Of a DNA stretch of 64,000 nt, positions 44,628 through 54,104 are shown in pieces. The number at the start of each line of letters is the position of its first letter. The first letter of the stretch is position 1. The translations under genes and the position numbers were made by a program. Origin of the DNA: Incumbomyces delicatus (lineage: Eukaryota > Ascomycota > Eurotiomycetes > Chaetothyriales > Trichomeriaceae); assembly GCA_017655985.1 (NCBI GenBank), contig JACJVS010000001.1:3162001-3226000 (forward strand). The letters are read 5' to 3'. The notes under the pieces are model-generated. The model saw nothing but the letters and a program-made list of their open reading frames with translations. It was not told the origin of the DNA and did not search any database.

Positions 44628-45509
44628 CAGAGATAAATCTATCTGGTGACAGAGGACTTTGCAATAGTATGTAGGCTACTGCATATATATCGGCATGTTT
44701 CGATTTAGCGTGGAGTTTGCAAAGGTGGATCGGAGCAAGTTTTAGGTACAATTTTGGGCCCCCGTCCAAGGCACACTTAACGATGTCTCAGCATATATGT
44801 GGATGAGGATTAAATTGTTGTAACATGTCGGATATCACAGTTCAAACCCGTGGGTTGTATGTTTAAGATGCCTCACAGTTGGACAGACTCCACCTACGAC
44901 GAGCCGCTGGCAGATGTTTAAGCACATTTAGCGCAGTTCCTTCTTCAACTACATCCCTTTCTTATACAACCACACACATTATCTAGTATGGATACACACT
45001 GTAGAAGTAAAGGCAAATAATAACGTCGTGAGCCTAGTAAAACTCGACGCCTTCATACTCGTACAGAAGAAAGGAAAGCGTAGACTTGCACATATTTCGG
45101 CGCTGGGCAGCGCCGAGCAAGAGATCGATCCAAGCACTTAAGGCAGAACTCAGAAACTGTATCATTGTTCTGTTGTCTTAAATTCGATTGGTAGCCATTA
45201 CTTCTAAGACAAGCCAAACATGGCTTGCGTGTTCTTGCTGATATGCAATGAAGGTCGATTAGTCTCAATCGCCATGAATAGAAGGAATTTGAACTCCGGC
45301 TTTGTCTGCAGGACATGACTGCTCTTGAATACTGCTGCACAGCAGGGGAGGAACCTCATAAAGCTCAGAAGTTCCAACGCGCCTGCATTATCTCCTTCTT
45401 CCACCTCGCCTTGGAGATGGTGTGCTTTAGCTCGGATATCAGAACCCCAGCTATCTTCCGGTAATGCTTGGTCCAAGCAAAGAATTGACAGTGAATTATT
45501 TCCTTCTAC
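44628..45509. other. Spacer between core block and second accessory region
   Basis: MRE11 and the membrane protein gene converge here. Reverse-strand frames at 45053-45340 and 45204-45476 lack domains; they could be a 3' exon of the membrane protein gene, but no splice pair was convincing. Confidence 0.4.
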
Positions 45510-47036
45510 CTATGAATAAAGCGCATCAACCTTGATTGGCGGTAATGGTGTCCAATACGTGCCAGCGTGACGCACTTCTCTGGTTATGGACGTGCCACAA
45601 ACAATGATACCCTTATCACCCCAGTATAGTCGATCACGTCTCGCGGGCCAAACATCAATCAAGTCAACGAGTGTTTGAAGATGTCCAAATGTTGAAGGCT
45701 GCGGACCACGATAGCGCCAGAGCACCAAAGTTGCTGCAAAGCCGACCAGCCCAATAATCACTATACTTAGCCAGAAATTCGCGGTTGGAACTAAGCTGAC
45801 TCCGAGATAGACGTCGGCCATATAGCCCAAGCCGAACAACCAATGTGCACACGCCTTTACACAGAAAAGGACAAGTGATTGATATGATGTCATCAGCGCG
45901 ATAGGAGCACTGCTTGTGCGCTTTTGTCCTTTGCTTGTGGAAGCTTTGCGCCAGGTGCACTCATCGCGCGATAAGTAGACGCACAATTCTGCTAGGTGTA
46001 GTGTGGTTGTCACCATTAGCTGTAGCCCACACAACAAAACGAAAATCCAGATGAAATCTTTGGCAATAAAATATCCCATAGTTGACGCGGAGCTGTTCTC
46101 GCCTGCAGCCAAACCGATTGTCACGCCTAGGGCGAACGCCGCTAGCTTCTCACTGAACGGGTTCCACACTTCCCCCACCGAGAAAATTTTACCATAGCCT
46201 CGCTTCACAAGAGCGATGAAAAGGCCTATAGTGTAAGTGACTAATACGAGGGCTAGTGCCAACATAGTCCACAGAACGTGACGGACTTGCTTATGAGATT
46301 TGTACGCCGATGGTTGCCGAGTCTTTGCCTGCACCGGACTCGCTGGATCGGTCGCATGGTTGACATCGTACATTGAGCGCCCCTTTCTAGGAGTCAACGA
46401 CTTTTCGCGCAACTGTATGCAAGCAGCGGCAGTGTCCATCACATCAGCACTCCAGGTGGGCCAGTAAGCGTGCTGCGATAAAGCCCATGTTGTGATGGAT
46501 GCTTGGGCCACAATCCCACACCCGAGAAGAATCCAAGCTTCGCCCAACACCAGATACGCATCACAACCACCGTGCGATATGGGACTGAATGTCAATGAAG
46601 ATGCACCATACGTCGCGGTAATGCCACATGCCACGATGATGTTACTGAACCATGCGTTCGGTCCCGGGCCTTTGGTGGTCTGGAGGAGTCGCAGATTCGA
46701 GTTGAATTCCAAACGCCCCTCTGTATACAGATTCCAGCGTAGAGAAATATTGTGAATATACCCGAGCGACTCGTTGCAGATAGTTAGGACTGCGACCTGT
46801 GCAAGTATCACAAGGTCTTTCCCGGGGCCCCAGCAGAGGGTAATCGTCCAGCGGCGTTGTGTGGCGATGGCGCCGACGATGATATACGATATTGCCAGAC
46901 ACCATGTGAGTGCCAACCCCAAAATGCTCAGATTTCTGGTCACTAGACATCGATCAAAATATATCGGAAGGTGTTTTGATGTAGACAGCTCGTCCGGGCA
47001 CTTTTCGGTGGCCTCCACTACAGCTTCCTTCGCCAT
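45510..47036 (-). CDS. Multispanning membrane protein of unknown function
   Basis: Uninterrupted 508-residue frame without recognisable family. About nine to ten hydrophobic segments are visible (for example LALTWCLAISYIIVGAIA, VLWTMLALALVLVTYTIGLF, FWLSIVIIGLVGFAATLVLW). A central hydrophilic loop (about 210-260) separates two halves. No transporter signature is seen and the Asn of potential glycosylation sites lie between helices. Proteins of this look occur as expanded, lineage-restricted families in filamentous ascomycetes. The position just past a conserved block and before F-box and DUF3435 genes supports an accessory gene. Confidence 0.65.
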   Translation of the reverse strand: MAKEAVVEATEKCPDELSTSKHLPIYFDRCLVTRNLSILGLALTWCLAISYIIVGAIATQRRWTITLCWGPGKDLVILAQVAVLTICNESLGYIHNISLRWNLYTEGRLEFNSNLRLLQTTKGPGPNAWFSNIIVACGITATYGASSLTFSPISHGGCDAYLVLGEAWILLGCGIVAQASITTWALSQHAYWPTWSADVMDTAAACIQLREKSLTPRKGRSMYDVNHATDPASPVQAKTRQPSAYKSHKQVRHVLWTMLALALVLVTYTIGLFIALVKRGYGKIFSVGEVWNPFSEKLAAFALGVTIGLAAGENSSASTMGYFIAKDFIWIFVLLCGLQLMVTTTLHLAELCVYLSRDECTWRKASTSKGQKRTSSAPIALMTSYQSLVLFCVKACAHWLFGLGYMADVYLGVSLVPTANFWLSIVIIGLVGFAATLVLWRYRGPQPSTFGHLQTLVDLIDVWPARRDRLYWGDKGIIVCGTSITREVRHAGTYWTPLPPIKVDALYS

Positions 47037-47955
47037 GACGGGTAGGAGCCCAATAGTTATTGGTTTGTGAGCCTCTTGACCGGTTTGTTTTCATGTGAAG
47101 CGAAAGCTTGCCATTATTTATCGTTGTAATCGTCGAACAATCAATCTGTTAGGACCTCCCTATCGTCGAAGCATAGCTGACCTTGACTCTTGCTTTCCAG
47201 CAGCACGATCGAGAGAATTCAAATATGTCCATGATGCATGTGGTGTTATATAAAGACTGAATGAAGTTGCTCGCATTCAGAATATAATTTGAGCGGACAA
47301 GGCTATGTCGGCACCGCGGCTGGCCTAGGTAAGCAGCAGGCGCCTGTTGCGGGGGCTGTGCCATTCTTGGCAGGCGTCTGCTCCACGCAAGCCTAAGCCA
47401 CCCGCAGTTAACGTCAGCCGCAGAATTTCACCCATTGGACCCAAATCGACGTTACTCCACGGAATTGAATACAACTTGAAGAAGCCCAATGCCAAGTCCA
47501 CCCAACGCAATTTCTACACTCTATTGGCTGGAGTAACTTCGGTAGTATTATGTGATGAATGTCACCATTATGGACTTTCGAAATCGTACTTGGAATTACC
47601 GTTATTTCTGATCTACTTAGGTAGATAATCACACTTACGTCTAGTTGTAGTACCGTTTAGTAATAGTTTCTAATCGCAGCGTCGTCTAATCGCAACGTCC
47701 GTCTAATTACAGCGTAATCGTGCGTAGTGTAATCGGTTATTCGTCGTTACCGGCGTCTCCCGCATATTCAATTGGCTGGCTCAGAACCGCTTTTTACCAC
47801 ACTTTTTTGAGTATTACGAGCCCTACCTGAGGCTGTGGCTGTTGAGATGATAGACAAAAAGGGAGACGGAATGGTTGTTTTGCTGCACGGTCACGTGAAA
47901 ATTAGCGTCTTGGCACGTGATTCCAACTGAAAACATCATTAAGTAATGGATCGTC
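47037..47955. other. Intergenic with short tandem repeat
   Basis: Contains the imperfect tandem repeat at 47669-47720 and AT-rich sequence before the F-box gene. The + frame 47347-47628 and its reverse partner have no motif. Confidence 0.4.
47669..47720. repeat. Imperfect tandem repeat, unit about 16-19 bp (TCTAATCGCAACGTC)
   Basis: Three head-to-tail copies: TCTAATCGCAGCGTCG, TCTAATCGCAACGTCCG, then TCTAATTACAGCGTAATCG, diverging at the end. Confidence 0.65.
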
Positions 47956-49068
47956 ATGAATGTTCAGCATACTACAATATCAATTACCAACATGAAGACC
48001 CGTAAAAATTTATATGCACGACGCTTATCGATTATCGAGAGAATGCCGCCGGAGCTACTTGTTTGGCTCTTAAGTTACTTGACACCGATAGAATGCACTC
48101 TCCTCTCGCTGACATGCAAGCGAGTACGGAACCAAGTTCACCTATCCTTCGAAAATTTAGCCTACCAAGTCGGCTTCTGCACCAAGCGAGCGGACCGGCT
48201 CGCATTTCTACGATGCCTAGAGAGAGATAACCCGCACCTTATCCTCTGTACGGTCTGCACGGAGCTTCACCGCCGACATTACGGTTTTGAATACCTCAAT
48301 ACAAGGCTTTCCGATATCCGCCGGTGTGGTAATGGAGGGGGGAGATTAGATCTTGGTGAGAGGACGGATAAGTTTGTGACGAGGGAGACGCTAGAATTGA
48401 CTTTAAGAGCTGCAGAATTAGGACCGCGGTTTGGATTATCGGCAACGGCGTTAAATGGTGATAGGTCCTGTTACGGCTATGGCATTTATCGGGTTTCCTG
48501 TACGTTCAATAGTATGGCTATAGTGGTGAAGAGTACGGAGGGGGTCTCCAGCTTGCTAATAAAGACCACGTACGGTGCTAAGATTGACCTCGATGTTGAT
48601 CTCAGAGCGCAGGTGGAAGCAAGTGGCGCTAAAGGTTGTTGTCATAATGTGACCGGCCAGCAAGCACCTATGGTACAGTTGTTGACACATATCAAAGAGG
48701 AGGACAACTTGGCAATCGCTGTGTCGAGATCTGTTGTACATCAATGTCAGAAATGTCCTTGTGATGTTTACATCGAGGCGACACGGAAGCCGAATGAGGT
48801 ATTCGGGTTTCTGACCGTGGATGCCTATCGACACCTTGGGCAACGGGGTGATCATATGTCGAAGCTGTGGCGGAGCCACACAGAATCACCTTGGAGTTGC
48901 CCTGACTTCAACCGGACAGATCCTGAGCATGCAAGCTTGTTCAGTGGGAAGAGTATCAAAGACAACTTTTGGGAAGCCGCAGCGGCGGAGAGAAAGAAAT
49001 CCACACGAGGAACTACAGCAGCGAGGAGGAAGAAATCCACACGAGGAACCGCATCACGCGGGGCATAA
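47956..49068 (+). CDS. F-box protein
   Basis: Single exon, 370 residues; the start may be Met13 (MKTRKNLYARR). Residues about 28-60 form an F-box: IIERMPPELLVWLLSYLTPI, then TLLSLTCKRVR, which should bind Skp1. The rest has a Cys-rich part (CTVCTELHRRHYG and CQKCPCDVYIEA) and no recognised substrate-binding repeat, as in many fungal orphan F-box proteins. The last 40 residues carry an in-frame duplication of KKSTRGT. Likely a lineage-specific SCF adaptor; substrate unknown. Confidence 0.7.
   Translation: MNVQHTTISITNMKTRKNLYARRLSIIERMPPELLVWLLSYLTPIECTLLSLTCKRVRNQVHLSFENLAYQVGFCTKRADRLAFLRCLERDNPHLILCTVCTELHRRHYGFEYLNTRLSDIRRCGNGGGRLDLGERTDKFVTRETLELTLRAAELGPRFGLSATALNGDRSCYGYGIYRVSCTFNSMAIVVKSTEGVSSLLIKTTYGAKIDLDVDLRAQVEASGAKGCCHNVTGQQAPMVQLLTHIKEEDNLAIAVSRSVVHQCQKCPCDVYIEATRKPNEVFGFLTVDAYRHLGQRGDHMSKLWRSHTESPWSCPDFNRTDPEHASLFSGKSIKDNFWEAAAAERKKSTRGTTAARRKKSTRGTASRGA
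48994..49049 (+). repeat. 36-bp tandem duplication at the F-box C-terminus
   Basis: A 20-bp block is exactly repeated at 48994-49013 and 49030-49049, period 36 bp, so frame is preserved and KKSTRGT occurs twice. Confidence 0.85.
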
Positions 49069-49597
49069 TGAGGCACCTACGCCACCAATATTAGCATGCG
49101 AGCCATGATGAGCTTGGTGGATCCCTCCGGAAGGCGGCGATAGAAGCGCTGATCCCCCCTGAACCGCTGCTCTTGGCGGACCAAAGTGGTGGAACATCTG
49201 CATCGCGCTCACCTTTCCCCTCACCCTCCTGTCGCCGCTTTTGTCGTCGACTCACCCTCCCTCACCCTCTGCTCACGTCGTCGTGGCCACCACTGGTCTC
49301 GTCTGTTCCCGCTCTGATGGCGCACCGCCTCTACCTGAGCCGTTTCCACACCTGTGCCGTCGACCAGTCGTGTCGCTCAATCGTGTCGCTCCACACCACC
49401 CGGCCCAGAAGCACGTCTGAGAGGTTGACGCTCAGCATTCTGCAATGGCCGACCTCTCTTGCACTCGTTTTCCTCCTCTTCTCCTCCATATCTTGAGACC
49501 GGCCGCGCTTTCCCCTCTCTTCTTCCTGTTCTCTCCCTCACCATATGCCCGCCCGATTGTGAACTCACTTCTCTTGATCTAATCCATCTATTCCACG
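49069..49597. other. Spacer upstream of the truncated DUF3435 gene
   Basis: Pyrimidine-rich (TCCCCTCACCCTCC-like) from 49200 to 49560, as in many fungal promoters. The + frame 49173-49496 is composition driven. Confidence 0.4.
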
Positions 49598-50466
49598 TTG
49601 TCGTTTCTCGCGCTTAGTATAGGCCGCCCTCGAGTCACGGCGAGAGAACTACATGCACGGGCCGAAGCCAATGGCTACAAGAAGGGAATACACCAGGAGC
49701 ATGACAAAGTCATGGACACCAACAAGCACAACAGCATAACAAAGAAAATCCATCACGGTACACTCCGCCGCTACGTGCTTTGGCATCTGGGTGAGATTGA
49801 GTGGGAACATATGCAAGGGGGGTTGCCCGTTCCGAGTGAAGAGGAGGCGCACGCACAATACCTACGATCTGGTGTTGAGGCACCTGACCTGGCCACAGTA
49901 AAAGACTTCCTCCGCTTCTACGCTGCCACGAGCAAACCTCGATCAACAAATAGGATGACGGCCGAGTCAATGGTCACTGTCGCTGAATGGTGCTTTGCCG
50001 GCTTTGCCAAGGTCACGGAGACCACTATCCCTGAAGACGATAGGAGCGAGGTCTATAACGTGAGCTCCCCGGTACATCTAACCTCTCCTCTGTGCTAATT
50101 TGCTGGCAGTGGATTCGAAAAGTCCTCAACGCTCAACGCTCAGTGGTGAATATAAAAAAGCCCAAGCACAACTTCACGAAGGGAGATCTGATCCGTATTT
50201 TCTCGACATTGTGGACCAGTTCACCTACGTCCTTCGAGAGTGGATCCTCTCATCTGTGGAGGGGTCATTGGATGGGTCACCATGCACATAGTGGCCCGTG
50301 CGTGATGCCAATTCCATGGTCATTCCCTTCCCCTGGCGGGAAGTACCTGTTGGGTTCAGTCCAGTTAGATCAACGATTTCGCAGGTCACCGAGGTGGCAG
50401 GAACCCGAGATTTGGGGGAGGGCGCTGGCGCAACCGAGGTCGTCGGAAGCGTCGGGGAGGACTTGA
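49598..50466 (+). pseudogene. Truncated DUF3435 tyrosine recombinase (captain-like) remnant
   Basis: The frame from 49598 has no ATG at its start; a splice acceptor (AGTATAG) at about 49633 suggests an upstream exon. The part to 50059 reads DUF3435 N-terminal sequence: GYKKGIHQEHDKVM, TLRRYVLWHLGEIEWEHMQG, DLATVKDFLRFYAATSKPRS and EDDRSEVYN. An intron 50060-50109 joins in frame to WIRKVLNAQRSVVNIKKPKH and FTKGDLIRIFSTLWTSS, again family sequence. After about 50230 the similarity ends and the frame reads unrelated sequence. The catalytic half with the R, K, HxxR and Y residues is missing. It is a second, non-identical DUF3435 relative to the one at 7.2-10.5 kb, in the opposite orientation. Confidence 0.7.
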
Positions 50467-50555
50467 GTAAATCTTCTCAGTAGGGGAGGCGGTCGTCCTT
50501 TTTTAAATCAGTCAGCTATCCAGGCGCTAACGGCACTTGTGGAACATAAGCCTCC

Positions 50556-50880
50556 TCACCTCATCTGTATCGTTCTCACTCGTAGGGCTGGTCTCTTCGT
50601 CGTGGTCGCCGGGTCGATGATTTGATCCTCAGGACGTAGAGGTTTGTCGGAGGGCGTGGCAGGTATCTCCGTGGTTGCATTCTATTAAGTCACATTAGCC
50701 TCTCATATTTCTGGTGTTTTTAAGGAATCCACTCACCCCTTCTTCGTTGTCGCCCGTCAGGTCGACGGTTTCACGATTAGAGTCGTCTTCGTGCCAAGAG
50801 GGGGCCAAGAGAAATGCGACTAGCTGCCTTAGATTTAAAAGCAAAATAAACTCTGTTCCTTTCAAAAACGTCTCCTCCAT
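50556..50880 (-). CDS. Short hypothetical protein, 5' end uncertain
   Basis: Exons 50880-50737 and 50681-50556, joined by GTGAGT...AATAG, give 89 residues: a hydrophobic-leaning N-terminus and an acidic/Thr/Pro-rich tail. A longer overlapping frame (51166-50777) exists in another phase. It may be the 3' end of a decayed gene. No family recognised. Confidence 0.3.
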
Positions 50881-50893
50881 ATGATATCCAGTA

Positions 50894-51722
50894 ATGACCA
50901 GTTTGTATCACATTCACATTACACCAGATTATTTGATTGCCTCTAGAGCATCGTCTTTCGTTTACAGCTTGAATGGCGTCATCAAAGTGCCTACATCCAA
51001 TGAAGATGACGAGGAGCGACTTAATGTCGAAATCGAAATCTACAAACGCCTCGGGCGCCATCACCGAATCGTGGGGGGTACATCTCATATGCCGTGGAGA
51101 AGTAGTGACCATTCTTTGTTTTAAAAAAAATGCAACTTGCAACTTCGAAAGTTTCTTCAATCGCAAACCCGACCGCTATCCGACTCGAAAGTGTTAGACT
51201 GGGCACAACAACTATAAGAAGGCTTCGTATACATACACGAAAACAAAGTCCTTGAGTCGGATATTGGAGCTCACAACGTTCTTGTCGACCCTATCAAGAT
51301 CTGAACTTAAGCTCTGCGATTTCGCTGGATCGTCCTTGGACGGGTCAGAGGCATCTATATTTGCAAGTCGACGACTTTGCCATCCCTGGATTGAGAAGAC
51401 TACAATTACAACCGAGATTTTTGCAATTGGAAGTCTCCTATATGAACTATCAACCAACCATAAGCCTTTCCACGATTCAGACTCTGCGGATGCCCAAAAA
51501 TTGTGGCAAAAGGGGGGAACTACCAGATGTTAGTTCATCGGTTCTGGGCCCGGTTATAAAAAAGTGTTGGACCGAGCGATATGAGAAAACGGGCAAGTTG
51601 TTAGTGATATCATCCATCTTCGTGATGAACGCAAGTCTCGAATGAGTCTTGCGTATGGTGCGTTGGCGGTAACCTCGATACTACTACTAGTCTGGAGGGC
51701 GCGAGCGCCGGCGATGAGATAG
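50894..51722 (+). pseudogene. Broken copy of the membrane-anchored kinase-like family
   Basis: Fragments in several frames line up in order with the intact gene at 25770-26863: VIKVPTSNEDDEE and EIYKRLGRHHRIV (VIK and helix C), ENKVLESDIGAHNVLVD (catalytic loop), LKLCDFAGSSLDGSEA (DFG region), SVLGPVIKKCWTERYE (C-lobe), and finally LAYGALAVTSILLLVW, a C-terminal hydrophobic helix ending at TAG 51720-51722. Breaks: a frame change near an A8 run at about 51122-51129, a TAA before EGFVYIHENK, a change near 51300, another at the G6 run near 51512, and one near 51606. I leave it unrepaired. It shows the membrane segment is a family trait. Confidence 0.7.
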
Positions 51723-52493
51723 TCAATCAGATTTACGAGGTACAGAATGTGACTGTATTCTTCGAATCTCCCGGCGCTATTCATCATAGCCGTCGCCATT
51801 GCTGGGCTGCCTAGCATAAAGGACTGGTTTTCGTCTGGCAGGCGAACCGTTGAAATTTGGTTCCTGATGGTCTCGATTTACGCCTCCAGCGTATACGATC
51901 AACTGGGTCAGTGTAGTGGCATGCGGTCGCATCCAGGATGTGGTTCTGCGACATCAACGTGATATCTTGACAGTGGTCGGTGTGACATATTCAAAGGCGA
52001 AGAACACTTGGCAATATAGACTTGCCGACGCTGAGAAACAGATTTCGGACAGTGAAAGAATTGCCAAAGCACCAACTAGCCTAGTTGCCTGGATTGTGAG
52101 AATGGTAACAGTAGCTAGGCCGACAGGTCTTCGAGTTTACCGGTAAGGATTTGGTTTCGTCGTACTAGGATGCGACTGCACTTTGCTAATCCCTGTGGTG
52201 CCCCAGGAGACGTCCCTTTAACAAAAAGCGCCAAGACACGTGACTTCGTACTTTGGCGGCGTTGTGCTTTAAGCTTCCTTAGCCTCAATCCTGTTTATTT
52301 TCCCTGATGTATGCCTTTTGTGTCGCTGCCTACCTACCTCTCAGTCCTTCACCATCCCCGATCGTCTTTCTAACATTCAGTGACGTGTCTTCAAGCACCG
52401 CGGCGCGAACTCCCTCAGCGCACACACTGCTAGCCGCCGGACGGACCCACGTATTTGGCGTCGAGCCACGACTCATCTCTATACTCTCTCTGT
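51723..52493. other. Spacer; possible coding remnants
   Basis: The + frame 51916-52146 has a helical look (KAKNTWQYRLADAEKQISDS) but no start context or family; probably decayed. The rest is the promoter of the Fta2-like gene. Confidence 0.3.
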
Positions 52494-53272
52494 ATGGATT
52501 TGCCGGAGTCAGATGATGAGTTCTGGTTTGGAAAATGCCTTTCGAAGCAGCCAATGGCGGACGAACCGTTCAAAAAAATCAATGAACATCCATTGCTAAG
52601 GCGTTTCAGATACTTTGACCAGAAGCTGGATTTTCTTGGATATGTGGGCAAGGGTGAACAAGGCATTGTGTTATCAGCTCATGTTAATGGCAACCTATAT
52701 GCTATCAAAGTTGTTAGTTCCTGCCTCCAGGTGTAAGGAAAGCCCTATTTCTAACTATACTCAAGTTCTACCATTTCGATCTCAACCCCTACTCTGGGCT
52801 CAAACCCAAATACGAACATCTTTTTCTAAACCCATTCAGCAACGAAAGCCGAGCATTTGCCCGTTTACAAGATATGAACGAAGATGGCACATTTGCAGTC
52901 AAGTGCTACGGGTGGATAAAGTTGTCAAGTTCTCAGCTCGATTACATCCGCACTCACTTCGAAGTTTGGCACATTCTTACTCCATGGGCAATAGTAAAGG
53001 AACTAGTCGACACCACTGCTAGTCCAGATCAGCTTCCATTAATGATCGCAAATATCGACATTGCAGAACGGTGTGGACTCTACATCGGGGATATCAGCCC
53101 TTCCAACTATGGCGGTGGGAAGTTCCTAGATCTTGGAGTAGCAAAAGTGCGGCCGTATCCTCGTTGCTACTGGCCGACCTTTTTTTTCGATCATTCTTTT
53201 GGCGAAGCTCGAAAAATGCTACAGAGGTGGATTGTCCGTGAGAAAAAGTTCATTGACGGACGCGAGGATTAA
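52494..53272 (+). CDS. Fta2-like kinase-fold protein
   Basis: Exons 52494-52712 and 52766-53272 (53-bp intron with CTAAC branch site) give 241 residues. The N-terminus is acidic; FLGYVGKGEQGIVLSAHVNG is a kinase glycine loop and YAIKV carries the VAIK-like lysine. The C-lobe reads GLYIGDISPSNYGGGKFLDLGVAKV, the reduced catalytic loop seen in the fungal family named after kinetochore Sim4-complex subunit Fta2, where HRD is replaced by a GD+SPSNY-like motif. The protein is short and lacks a full C-lobe, as is usual in this family. A kinetochore role is not implied; many filamentous fungi carry several copies in variable regions. Confidence 0.72.
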
Positions 53273-54104
53273 GATTTGACGAGGAAATACGTGCAGGCTT
53301 CTTACCACTAAGTACAGCATTAGGACACTGCCTTGACAGTAGATGATGGCTCTCCGTGGAAGATACTGCTTGCTGCCATTCAACCTCTAGTATTGTTAGA
53401 TGTCGCAGTTGGACAGGGGTTGTGGTCGTCACAGCGTTTGCGAAGTAGGGAGAGAGGCAAAGAGCGAATCGTTGCATTCTTCTCGACTGAGACAATCCCG
53501 GCACATAGAACCAGGAACTTCCACCAGCTATTAAACGTTACGACCTGGATCGCAACGAGGCAAGTAAGCTGGCAGCAAAACGCAGCAATATAAAACGCAG
53601 CAAAAGAGTGGAGCTCGTAGCGTCGATAAAAGAGGAATAGCTTATATAGAATAGAATCTCTATACTAGTAATACTAGCTACGTTTTATCGTCGACGAAGC
53701 TACTACCACCATTAGAACGAAATACGATAACAACGGAGTCACTAGAGAACTTAAATGCTTACGAAACTAATAGAAGGACGATATTATACTGTAAAGGAAC
53801 GACACTAACGAGAACCACGACAGCGACGATAACGACGACGAGGGCGGGGAGGACGGCGACGACGATCTATAAACATCTGTAGCTGCGCAGCCAGCTGCGT
53901 AATAGAACAATATAGCTTTAAATTTTACTGTGCAGCTGGCTTTGTTACGCAGCTGGCTTGCCCTGTCCTCATTGTGCCGTTACGCATTGACGATACCCTA
54001 CTCCCCATGAGGTTAAATTCCGACTTATATACAAAAAACAAGGCTTGAACGCAATTTTGTGCAACATCCCGTTTCAAAGACGTGAATTGCCCCCGACGAT
54101 TGTT
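53273..54104. other. Intergenic, repeat-like
   Basis: Contains an AT-rich part with many CTA/TAG words (53600-53800), a GACGAC-rich tract (about 53815-53865), and the inverted repeat at 53889-53958. It looks like degenerate mobile DNA but no transposase could be read. Confidence 0.4.
53889..53958. repeat. Perfect 14-bp inverted repeat with 42-bp loop
   Basis: AGCCAGCTGCGTAA at 53889-53902 and its reverse complement TTACGCAGCTGGCT at 53945-53958. A further GCAGCTGGCTT copy starts at about 53932 in direct orientation to the second arm. Confidence 0.8.

Noticed and set aside
44800..44880. tRNA-like B-box (AGTTCAAACCC)
   Set aside because: No matching A box or cloverleaf could be drawn around it.
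53600..53870. Transposase remnant
   Set aside because: Repeat-like composition only; no transposase motif could be read in any frame.
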